This document shows, in pieces, positions 55,997 to 64,000 of a stretch of DNA of 64,000 nucleotides (its first letter is position 1; each line of letters starts with the position of its first letter). Under the pieces are notes generated by a model. The model had not been told where the DNA came from and searched no databases. It saw only the letters and a program-made list of their open reading frames with translations. The position numbers were made by a program, and so were the translations under genes. The stretch is from Taenia hydatigena (Eukaryota > Platyhelminthes > Cestoda > Cyclophyllidea > Taeniidae). Location of the stretch: assembly GCA_036345935.2 (NCBI GenBank), contig JADWOT020000459.1, positions 1 to 64,000 of the forward strand, given 5' to 3'.

Positions 55997-56307
55997 CTGC
56001 CAATGTCAGACAACATGCTACTTCGCTTCATCCACTTTGCAGTTTTGAAGTCCCAAAAACCATTCCTATTGAGGTAGAAAGGGGAGTAAAAGAACCCGAA
56101 TGCGCTACTCTGATCGTCAGTTGCCAACACGCTTTGTTTTCCGGTCGTATCCCCATCGCCAACAGTCAATGAGCTAGGCACTTTCTTACAAGCATTAGTG
56201 AGCACATTCGCTTTTCCATAACTGCGTAATCTGAGAAACCATTGACAACATGACTGGCTCCTCTGTGCTTCTACTCCAATGTTTATCTTGTAGAATGGCA
56301 TCCTCAT
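55997..56307 (-). CDS. Coding-like frame upstream of FN3 exon
   Basis: The - strand frame has balanced composition (ANVLTNACKKVPSSLTVGDG, AFGFFYSPFYLNRNGFWDF) for about 100 codons before passing out of frame into the next exon. A possible GTAGAA donor lies near its start. It may hold an earlier exon of the same gene. I cannot set the boundaries or name a domain. Confidence 0.27.
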
Positions 56308-58820
56308 AGTGGAAACTATTGAAGATTGTTTCTAACTCATTAGTCTATTGCGAGCTATGCGCTTCGATTCTCTCCATCCACGCCTTATGTAATCGCAAGG
56401 CTCACGACACTACAACAGATACAATAAAAATATTAACTATAAAATTGCGCAAATGGAACGAGTTTCTCATAAAACATCACTATCACACCCAGACTTAATG
56501 GATCCATCCGAAGGTTGATGAATTGTATGAATTACTGGTTGACCAATCACATTTTGATCGGTTGCGCAAGGTCATACGAGTTAAATCTTTCCTTTAGCAG
56601 CAGTTGCATAGTGACTATCAAAGAGACAGCCCTCTTTGCCTCTTCTTCAACTACACAGTAAAATTACGTCGTAATATTTCTGATCCTGGCGAATAAAGGG
56701 GGCGTACATAATCAAATCTCATTTGCGACTTGTTCAGACAGAAAGATATTGTACTGATCAAACTACCAGTATCACACCAAATTGCAACTCATGATGGTTG
56801 GTTAAACCAATTTGTGCCAAAGGAAGGCAAGTTACTTTAACAGCATGTCAAGGAGCACACTATGCTTTTTGCCTGTATGAGATTACATTTTGCGAGGTCG
56901 GAGCAGCATGTATGCTATATTCAACTTCTAAGCAAATTGGCATTTATATGGGAATGACCAAATGGTAAAAAGCGAGTAGCACTCATGTCATAATGCGTGT
57001 TCGCCAATCGCCTCATTAAATTTTTTTCCTAGACTGCATTTGAAGTAATGGATAAACATGAATGAGAGACTTTAATCAAACACTCTTCTGTCCACTATAA
57101 AACATGCACAATGCCGCGCTGCTAAAAGTTTTAATTTTTACACCTTCAGTGCAAACTCGCTGAGTAGCAAAAATCAAATTCAATTCCGATGTGTTGCATT
57201 TGAATTGCGATTCAAAAAGAGAGGGCAGAGGCAGAATCGTAAAGGGCATCTTGGAAGGTGTTCGAGAAATTTGCTCATCTCAGCAAAAAAAACGCTGCTA
57301 AAAATTTGTCGCAAAAACATAATCCAGTGCGCAAGATTATCATTGTTAGCCGGTTATATCGTCATCGACCTTGTGCTCATGTCACAAGGTTGAGTGCATC
57401 ATCAACATTCTATCAAGGAGACAAGCTGTTTCCCAAGTCTTGCAACATATAATGTTCAAAATCAATTGGCATTTTGAATAGGGATCAGAATGCAAGGATT
57501 TAGTGAAAGTGTGGGCAGAATTACGGTTCAAACTCATCCTGTAAGCTCCAAAAATAGGGATCAAGGTGGTGGCATGGTCTCTAAGGGAAGGAGATCCCTT
57601 CAAAACCATTCATTTTGAATTGGTGTTTACGCTCTCCTTATGAGCATACTTCAACAGAACCCATGACCTAATTACATCCCACACTGCTGGTGGTGGAGGA
57701 AAGGGTCTCGGTGACACCTACTTCTAAAAACGTCCAAAAAGTGTTTTTCTAAGGAAAAATCAACCAATAAGAGCGGTTAATGGAGAGTGTGACAGGGGTG
57801 GCAGAAAAACAGGAACGTCCCGTCACGAACGGTAAAACAAAGCCAAAGGCTCGCATAATTTTGTGTGGGACATGCTTTGCTGACGTTCAATGGCGTAAAA
57901 TAAGGCCAGAAATATGCAAAATTTAGTTGTTATGAGCACAGACATGTGACAGGATACAACACGGTCCAAGAGGAAAATTGATGGTAGAACCCAAACATTA
58001 TGTTTCCTGCTTCCTCGCTGACCGAATTTGGCTTTACCCACTCTGTCTCGTATCTCGCACGTCGTGTTTCTGCCAACAGGAAAGAAATTGTGGTTGCTCT
58101 TCACACTTATTTCCGAAAGTCTTGTTCATTGTCGTTGGACTAAGAACTTTCCAGGTCGGGTATCTCCAAATATCCTACTCATCTATTTGTTGCCACCGCG
58201 GTGTCTAGTTTTAAAAGCGTTTACCAGTTTATCACAAAATCGCAACGACATTAAGCAGTTGAATGATTTTTGTAGAATCCGTCCATCTACATGCCTTGCG
58301 CTATGAGGATGACTCCAAAATGCCCCAGAATTCGTAACTTATAGATTAAGTTGATAGGCCTTTTGCAACAGTGCCTGCTGTTCTATAAGGAGCACCCTTA
58401 GTAGGCTTTTGCTTGGCTTGGTAGCATTTGCGGTCAATTATAATTCTTCCGTTTAAACTTAACAAAACTTTACCTGTGCTTTCTCTTTGTGTTCTCTCCA
58501 TTTAGAGCCAGCAGAATCCGAAATAAATATTTGGTCCCTTAAACGCTGCAGATTTTCTGCCAGAATGGACACAAAATTCTAGGAGAATTACTATGAGATG
58601 TAATGACAATTTCACCCATTAAAGAGAGGAAAACTGAAAATTAGCTTATTCCGCTTAACAAAGGACGCAGTAATACATATGTTCATTCACAAAATTTTGG
58701 AGATGCTTGGATTGACATCGTATTAGACGAAAGCGAGAAAAACAGAGCCTTTTGGAAAACGTTTGCCGTTTTATAACAATTAATTTGATAGTTAAAATTC
58801 TACTGATGAGTCGCTAGTAA
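56308..58820. other. No confident gene
   Basis: AT-rich sequence with short frames on both strands. 57205-57452 (+) is basic and Lys-rich. 57823-58306 has frames open on both strands at once. No splice pairs or family motifs are seen. Confidence 0.35.
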
Positions 58821-59033
58821 ATGAGGAAAACCCACACACTTTTAACATTGATTTTTGAGATTGTTTTAAATCTTGTGTCCATCAACGCATATCCTGGCAT
58901 TTGGTGGAACGATTTTGGCCACATCGCCTTGCTTAACATAGGATTCTGCATATTTGTGACAAATATGAGAAGTGTAGGTAGTAAATTTATTGAATTAGGT
59001 ACCAAAGTCTGGCGAAAAATTAACAATCCTTAA
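58821..59033 (+). CDS. Small open frame with signal-peptide-like start
   Basis: ATG 58821 begins MRKTHTLLTLIFEIVLNLVS: two basic residues, a hydrophobic core of about 14, then INA, a plausible cleavage site. The remaining 46 residues are aromatic and Gly-rich, then basic, ending KINNP and TAA. Length 70 residues. It could be a small secreted protein or chance. Confidence 0.28.
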   Translation: MRKTHTLLTLIFEIVLNLVSINAYPGIWWNDFGHIALLNIGFCIFVTNMRSVGSKFIELGTKVWRKINNP

Positions 59034-59499
59034 AAAGCGTTGCACTCGATTTGAAAGTTTAAGAATCATTTAGTCCATGTGAGGACCTCACATCTAAGTG
59101 TTTCACTCCCAAAAGACCACGTCTTGGCAGGTTTGGTTTGGTGGGCCGATGCTTCGGCCGTTAGCTAGGCGAACATTTCAGTTAATGGAGGCTGTGTTTG
59201 GGCACTGCAGCATGCCCTTTTGCATGGAGGTAATTGTCACATTATTTCATGCCTGTTTAGCTCATCAAGACATTAATGGGGAACCAAGGCACTACGGTAA
59301 TTAGCTTGCTTTAGAACAGTGTTGATTGCACCTTGTTTAATAAATAATCAGTTGGCAATTTTACCCCTCATTAGTCCTTGATATTACAGAGCCCAAGTCA
59401 GCAGCTAACTCCGCATCTAATTTGATTTAGAAGAAGAGCTAAGAGAACAGGTAGGGGCGAGAATGATGAGGGCTATTATGAAAGCATAGGGGTCATAAA

Positions 59500-59615
59500 G
59501 TGGGCGTATGATTAAGCCAACGTAAGCTGTGAGCCAAAGGCTGACGCGTGGGCACATTCGCATCAGCCGTGTGATCTGTGGGTGCACTAGGATGCAATCC
59601 CGGTTCTAAGAATGC
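59500..59615 (+). repeat. Short dispersed repeat, copy 1
   Basis: It shares GTGAGCCA, GCGTGGGCAC and AGCCGTGTGATCTGTGGG with copies at 60225-60310 (direct) and 60785-60880 (inverted). A signal-peptide-like - frame (59493-59720) overlaps it, but the repeat explains part of that frame. Confidence 0.65.
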
Positions 59616-59999
59616 CTCGCCGCCTCTGTAAAACCCTTTCATTTGGGGGCGTGCAACACCAGCTAAATATTTTATCGATACTATTGTAAGATAATATAAT
59701 AACGAGAATAAAATTTTCACAACTAATATTAAATCAGCTGCTTTGATCTGGACAGCGTCATCAAAGTTGCCAAATCTCCCTTTCCATTAGTTCTCAATCT
59801 CTTTTTCCTTTAAAAACTAGAGTGCGCTTGCGATGAGGCATTAAATCTTTAACATTGTTTTAAAAATTCAAGCAAAAGACGAACAGAACAAAGCCTTCTA
59901 ATTGAAAAATTGCTACGCATCCACCGTTGTAGCAAGCTGTGCCCCTGGAAACAGCAAAAGGCTTTCATTCTCTATGGTTTCTTATAAAGGTCGTTTTTT

Positions 60000-60227
60000 C
60001 TAACGGAATCGTCTGATTTTGTAAATTGTGTGGAAAGCATTAGCTGAAGTAATAGCATCCCAGGGCCGCGGATAGATTTTGCAACATGAACGATAAGTCT
60101 CGGTAATACATACAAATTTTAAGGCGGCAGCTAAATCTTCATCCAGCTTAAAGTAAAGGGGGAGCATTAGGGATGAAATAAGACAAGAAGTAATGAAGAT
60201 CATTGTGAAAATAGAGGTCTTCGGGTG
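60000..60227 (-). CDS. Possible secreted or membrane frame
   Basis: The - strand frame has a hydrophobic run FTMIFITSCLISSLMLPLYF followed by an acidic and Cys-containing segment (LDEDLAAALKF, CC) and a basic end, then a stop. It could be a signal-anchored small protein. No splice evidence is seen, and the N-terminal part runs into the repeat copy at 60225. Confidence 0.25.
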   Translation of the reverse strand, partial: HPKTSIFTMIFITSCLISSLMLPLYFKLDEDLAAALKFVCITETYRSCCKIYPRPWDAITSANAFHTIYKIRRFR

Positions 60228-60310
60228 AGGGTGTGACAGAGCCAATGTGAGCTAGCGCGTGAGTGCATGCAGGCTAGCCATGTGATCTGTGGGCGGACCA
60301 CCTTCAGAGG
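60225..60310 (+). repeat. Short dispersed repeat, copy 2
   Basis: Direct copy of 59500-59615 core: GAGCCAATGTGAGC, GCGCGTGAGTGCATGC, GCCATGTGATCTGTGGGC. Confidence 0.65.
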
Positions 60311-60784
60311 TATGCTTGATTGTGGAGAAGTGCAGCACTAGGAAATTTTTTTGTTTTCGATGGTGACAGATAAAAAGGTGTAAAAGCGACTCTCAAAAGC
60401 TAAAAATAATTCAAAGGTCAACACGATTCGCTGGCCTGAAGAGTTTTATGGACGGGCTTGTGCAAAACATCTGCATGAAACCTTATCGAAGTTTTGTTTC
60501 GGTTTATTGTTGGCAATTGATGTTTTCTTCATGAAGCCTAGTGGGTTTGCTATAACGTTTTGAATTAACCTTACTGGTTAAAAAACACAGACAGAAGGAG
60601 TACTGAACAAGTCTTTCTCATCGAGATAAATGAAAAACATCACGCACCGCTTTAGCATTCTTTGCCTCATTTGCAGCAAAAGAAACTTTCCCACCCCAGT
60701 CGTCAATTCCTCAAGAATTACTATTTATGCACGATGTTGTTTGATGCCATAAAGTGGATTTGAATCAGTACTTGAAGTAATGGC

Positions 60785-60880
60785 GCCAGATCACATGGCT
60801 GGTGTGCGTGCGCCCACGCGTGAGCCGATGGCGCACGAGTTCACGATGGCTCAGTCACACGCTCACCTGATGTCCTCTCT
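60785..60880 (-). repeat. Short dispersed repeat, copy 3, inverted
   Basis: Read on the - strand it gives GTGACTGAGCC, CACGCGTGGGCGC and AGCCATGTGATCTGGCG, matching copies 1 and 2. Confidence 0.6.
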
Positions 60881-61100
60881 ACCTTCACATTAACGTTCAT
60901 CATCCATCGTTCTCTTTCACCCACTTCCCTTTGCCTTTGCCTCAGGCTGGACACAGGATTAGATGCTGACTTGAATTATGCACACCTAGCCGATTCGCAT
61001 GAGTCAGAACTGCCATCCGCTCGTATCGGTGACTTGTGTAAGATCAATTCAACTCTGGTTATCAACAAACTCATCAAATGTGAGGGAATCCAACAGTTTC

Positions 61101-61295
61101 CTAAAAAACCTCATGAACGTAGTACCGCGGATCTTCGTTGACGTAAAAATAAGCTGAAGTTTTACCAGAGGGCAGGCCACTTATCCTCGTGCGGAAGGCC
61201 TTAGAAGCTACCAGCACGGCCCGAAGGTTATGCCTCAAAGTAAAGGAACAGCCTCCATGGATTAAATTTGTTAGTAAAACTAAAGAGATAGTCAA
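61101..61295 (-). CDS. FN3-like strand E-F exon
   Basis: The - strand frame ends with TRISGLPSGKTSAYFYVNED. The Gly-Leu-x-x-Gly-Lys turn followed by Tyr-x-Tyr-Val closely follows the FN3 E-F pattern, and matches IRGLEPGKVV in the 63.4-kb exon. A run of Leu/Val (SLVLLTNLIHGG) opens the frame. The frame stops at TAG, with a possible GTACTA donor shortly before. Whether 61334-61531 (-) belongs to the same gene is unclear. Confidence 0.4.
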   Translation of the reverse strand: MTISLVLLTNLIHGGCSFTLRHNLRAVLVASKAFRTRISGLPSGKTSAYFYVNEDPRYYVHEVF

Positions 61296-61819
61296 GGAAA
61301 GGGTTATACTGCTAGGCAGATTATTTAATTCTGCTAAGATGTAGCCTTATGAGAATGAAGTACCGAGGTATGAGGTTTCCATGTGATCAAAGTTGTTTTA
61401 CAGGCGTGAAATTTCACTAAGTAAGGAATACGCCACCTCATGGCTCGGTAAGAGCAGGATGACAGTTTGCAGCTGAATGGATATGTACCTGCATTGAATG
61501 CTGACTTATTTCTAACTATGGTAAGAGACAAGTTATCTCATCATTCTTATTTATGTGAATGCCTAGATATGCCATGGACCGCTTTAATAAGCTCAAAGTG
61601 AATCCCATAACTTGGTTTAATAAAACCCACCTTACCGTCGTTAATATGCACAATAAATTTGTAATGTGGTGCTGCTTCACTATGCTTGAATGCTCAAAAG
61701 GTTAGTCGATTCTAGGCTTCTAATAAATGTCTAGCTGAGGGATCAAAATTGACCACTGAAATAAGATAGAAGCTTAGATCAGTGCGCTTTGGCCACTGTT
61801 TTCCCCATCGTTACCTACC

Positions 61820-62132
61820 ATGAAAACGACCACAGACAGTGAGACAGACCCATCTACTATGCACCGCCACGAGCCCTTTGACATGTGGGAATTAACATAT
61901 CATGATAGTGTGTCCAAAGTTAATTGGAGGAGAGAGAGCTATCTTTTGAGTGGATCTACTACCGATTCTGCAATGCCCAAGTCAAGGACTCCGCGTCAGC
62001 CACCGCATTACTGCAAACGATGGATCTTCATTCACTGACTTCGTTACTGTTTGCCAATTTACTTCGAAGGATTTAGTGCTCATACTAACTTTTTCGTATG
62101 TCTGCGCAAATCACTCACCCACAATATTGTAA
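61820..62132 (+). CDS. Possible FN3-like pieces
   Basis: One frame (61820-62038) has MWELTYHDSVSKVNWRRE, with a Trp in a strand-B-like setting. A second (to 62132) has TSKDLVLILTFSYVCANHS, strand-F-like. Their order would suit one split domain ahead of the exon at 62268-62426, but I cannot place the splice sites. Confidence 0.27.
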
Positions 62133-62267
62133 CTAATCACATAGTTGAGGGTGATCGTTGTGCTAATAGGGCAGACATCCTCACTAGACTACCCGGCACA
62201 CTAGCTCAAACGACTCAACGATCTAGGAGTTTGCGGTGTGCGTGAATGCACACAGCTTGTTTTGTAG

Positions 62268-62426
62268 GTCAAGAGGGGACCATTCCATTGGCTTACAACA
62301 CATTTATAAGCATACGTGGGTGTGGAGTGTGAATGTGAGTTATTTCTTGAGGGATAATGTTGCTTCAGATAAGCCTAATCGTATTGGTGCCTTCCGTCTT
62401 GCATGGAGCGTTCACACCGCCAACCC
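62268..62426 (+). CDS. FN3-like exon joining two domains, phase 2-2
   Basis: CTTGTTTTGTAG, 159 nt and a perfect GTAAGT. In the open phase it reads KHTWVWSVNVSYFLRD then DKPNRIGAFRLAWSVHT. The first half looks like strands F-G of one FN3 domain. The second looks like strands A-B of the next, with Trp in place. Length is a multiple of three and both boundaries are in phase 2. It belongs with the + strand gene that continues to the window end. Confidence 0.45.
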
Positions 62427-63429
62427 GTAAGTTACCTCCTTATGCTTCACTCTAGTCAGTATATGCTTGTAAATATTCGCATATGAGAGTATTTGCTAAC
62501 CCCGCAAATCTAGTATAAGACCTTGTACCACATCGCGTCTCAGACAAATCGACTTGGTAGGTGGACACGTCCGTTCCCTTGGTATCACAGCTGTTGCTCA
62601 CTTTTCTTCGTACGCGTCCTATTTAATGCTGAATTGCCTTTGTGATAAGTAGGACTTTGCCCAACTTTATTGCGTTTCAGTGCATTCACTTGGGTATCAC
62701 ATGTGTGGCATGAGCCAAGGTTAGTAAAAGGAACCCACTGAAGCGCATCATTGTTTCATTTGGATGGCGTCATGCAAGAGACAGCCAGAATTAATGTCTC
62801 GAGTAAGGTTAAAACAATGATATTCATCACGATTTGTAATATGAGGAGAACCATATGGTGCACAAGATTCCGTCAAATGTTATAATTCACTAGTGCCCTG
62901 TCAAACGACAGACACATGTGCTTTTGTCTCTGTTTGGACTAGAGGCCTATGCGACAACGAAATCAGTACAGATGAATTGCTCCATTCTTAAATAGTCGTC
63001 TTTGCATAGGCACTTCCTGTCAATCGCTGCAAATATGTAAAATTTGGCTTTAAGGATAACTTTTGTGTGATAGCGTTTTAACCATTTTGATACACAAACT
63101 CAAGCACTTTGGAAGATGACTTAGTAGTTTCGAGGTTTTAATAAAGCCTGCAATGGTGAATTATGAAATATATGTAATGCGGAATGGAATGCAGTGGGAT
63201 TGTCTTGCATGACACTTTTAGCTTGTTGACCACCTCATCGTTAACCGAAGTGTGGTGTGCAGTCCCTTATAATTCTGAAGTAATCTTGGTCGTTCCTCTA
63301 TCTGTCCTGACGCTTGACCACTTCGCATTCATCCCCATTAATAGGTGGCATATGGGAGCCCACTGGGACATATGAAGTTTTACCGTCTGCCTAAAGATAA
63401 TGACAAATCATTGTTTTATGTTGGTGTAG
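62427..63429 (+). other. Intron of the terminal FN3 gene, with one weak exon candidate
   Basis: Mostly non-coding. A frame at 63184-63375 contains EVILVVPLSVLTL and could be a further exon, but neither boundary is clear. Confidence 0.35.
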
Positions 63430-63738
63430 ACCCAGATGCTCCTCAGAACGTGCAGATGCATGTAATCGACTCATACACAGTGAACATGACGTGGGATTTG
63501 CCACCCAAACATAGCGGAAATATCACTGGCTATGTTATCACTTGCTATCTCGAAGATAAACGATTTGGCGCCTTTTATACCTCCTCAGCTAGAAGCTATG
63601 TCATCAGAGGCTTAGAGCCAGGAAAAGTTGTTTCCGCCGCTGTTGCTGCACGCACGCTGCAGAATGATTCGGGAATGGGGGAAGAAATCGGCAACTATAG
63701 CCAAGAAGCCAGCGTAATTACACCACCTTTGAAAGACG
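63430..63738 (+). CDS. Fibronectin type III domain exon, phase 1-1
   Basis: GTTGGTGTAG, 309 nt (103 codons) and a phase-1 GTGAGG donor: one whole FN3 domain in one symmetric phase-1 exon, the classic shufflable module. In order: DAPQNVQMHV (strand A), TVNMTWDLPP (strand B with the core Trp), ITGYVITCY (strand C with the core Tyr), SYVIRGLEPGKVV (strand E and E-F turn with the core Leu), VAARTLQNDSG, and strand G with ASVITPP. FN3 domains are extracellular beta sandwiches used for binding and adhesion. Sequons at NMT, NIT, NDS and NYS suggest glycosylation. It is the clearest protein domain in the window and the reference for the other FN3 calls. Confidence 0.85.
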
Positions 63739-63803
63739 GTGAGGCATTTCTAATGGGTTTATCAAGTTTAAATGCCTTATTATGAATGACAAGATTTAAC
63801 AGA

Positions 63804-63809
63804 AATAAA
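63804..63809 (+). promoter_or_regulatory. AATAAA hexamer in intron
   Basis: The hexamer lies 66 nt after the FN3 exon's donor. If the exon were read through, the frame stops at 63783-63785 and this could polyadenylate a short alternative transcript. Inference only. Confidence 0.2.
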
Positions 63810-63899
63810 CAAATAATTAGTTCTCTTTATTTTTACTAAGTTAGGCGCTCTTAATGAAGCAGTCGTAATGGTTCTATCATGCATAAATAGCAATTAGTA

Positions 63900-64000
63900 C
63901 ACACACGAGTGGTGAGGTATGATGGGCGAAATTTGCTGCTATGGGTAGAGGAAGAAGGTGTGAATGCAATCCCGACAGAAAGCACCTCGAAAGTTATAAA
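63900..64000 (+). CDS. FN3-like exon, cut by window end
   Basis: The open frame reads RVVRYDGRNLLLWVEEEGVN and continues past AIPTES to the end of the window. WVEEEG and its surroundings match the relic at 35112-35273 (FWVEEEGLTAL), so this is the intact counterpart. The acceptor is not clear. It probably encodes the C-terminal half of the next FN3 domain of this gene. Confidence 0.45.

Noticed and set aside
1..64000. Bacterial, plasmid or phage origin
   Set aside because: No long open frames, operons or ribosome-binding sites. Short exons with consensus splice motifs and microsatellites are present.
1..64000. CRISPR array, tRNA or rRNA genes
   Set aside because: No regularly spaced identical repeats. 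No tRNA cloverleaf with A and B box words, and no rRNA signature words, found by eye.
1..64000. Retrotransposon or transposase genes
   Set aside because: I looked for reverse-transcriptase, integrase and DDE-type motifs in the longer frames and saw none. The repeats seem non-autonomous or segmental.

Overview
The window looks like a eukaryotic chromosome segment with short, intron-split exons, not a bacterial, plasmid or phage sequence. No open frame exceeds about 150 codons. Believable coding stretches are 18 to 300 nt long and bounded by AG acceptors and GTAAGT, GTGAGT or GTACGT donors, and both strands are used. Base composition is middling, with GT/CA microsatellites and many diverged repeats. 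Small phase-1 exons, micro-exons whose length is a multiple of three, signal-peptide first exons and many fibronectin type III (FN3)-like segments together suggest a parasitic flatworm, possibly a tapeworm. Tapeworms carry FN3-bearing secreted oncosphere antigens (EG95/TSOL18/45W type) and flatworms carry micro-exon genes. That organism call is inference.

Layout. 1.6-2.9 kb: FN3-like exons (+) ending in a terminal exon. 4.2-4.9 kb: a degenerate tandem repeat. 5.0-6.9 kb: a GC-rich stretch with a possible small two-exon gene. 9.4-9.6 kb: exons on the - strand, including a 30-nt micro-exon. 11.4-17.2 kb: the densest exon cluster (+), with FN3-like half-domain exons, then micro-exons of 30, 18 and 18 nt, then a fresh signal-peptide exon. 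18.9-26.1 kb: parts of a repeated gene segment (called A, B, C, D here), including a fold-back element. 27.0-29.1 kb: FN3-like exons on the - strand. 29-34 kb: little that I can support. 34.9-35.7 kb: a decayed FN3 exon followed by a Ser/Thr-rich mucin-like tail. 36.96-49.78 kb: a large palindrome with arms of about 5 kb around a 2.8-kb spacer, carrying the same FN3-like exons in mirror image. 51.3-55.06 kb: a second, rearranged copy of A-D in the order D, inverted A, B, C. 55.0-56.3 kb: FN3-like exons (-). 59.5-60.9 kb: a short dispersed repeat. 61.1-61.3 kb: an FN3-like exon (-). 61.8-64.0 kb: an FN3 gene (+) that leaves the window, holding the clearest domain of all at 63430-63738.

How it fits together. 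The window reads as a nursery and graveyard of one modular gene family that encodes secreted or membrane-anchored FN3 proteins. Modules are signal peptide, split FN3 domain, short Ser/Thr/Pro-rich micro-exon linkers and a C-terminal membrane segment. They have been spread and reshuffled by inverted duplication, segment permutation and fold-back elements. Several copies carry stops or frameshifts, so many are probably pseudogenes. Exon ends are my readings of splice motifs and all need transcript support. Apart from the exon at 63430-63738, single FN3 assignments are tentative, because FN3 sequence identity is low and short open frames can mimic it.
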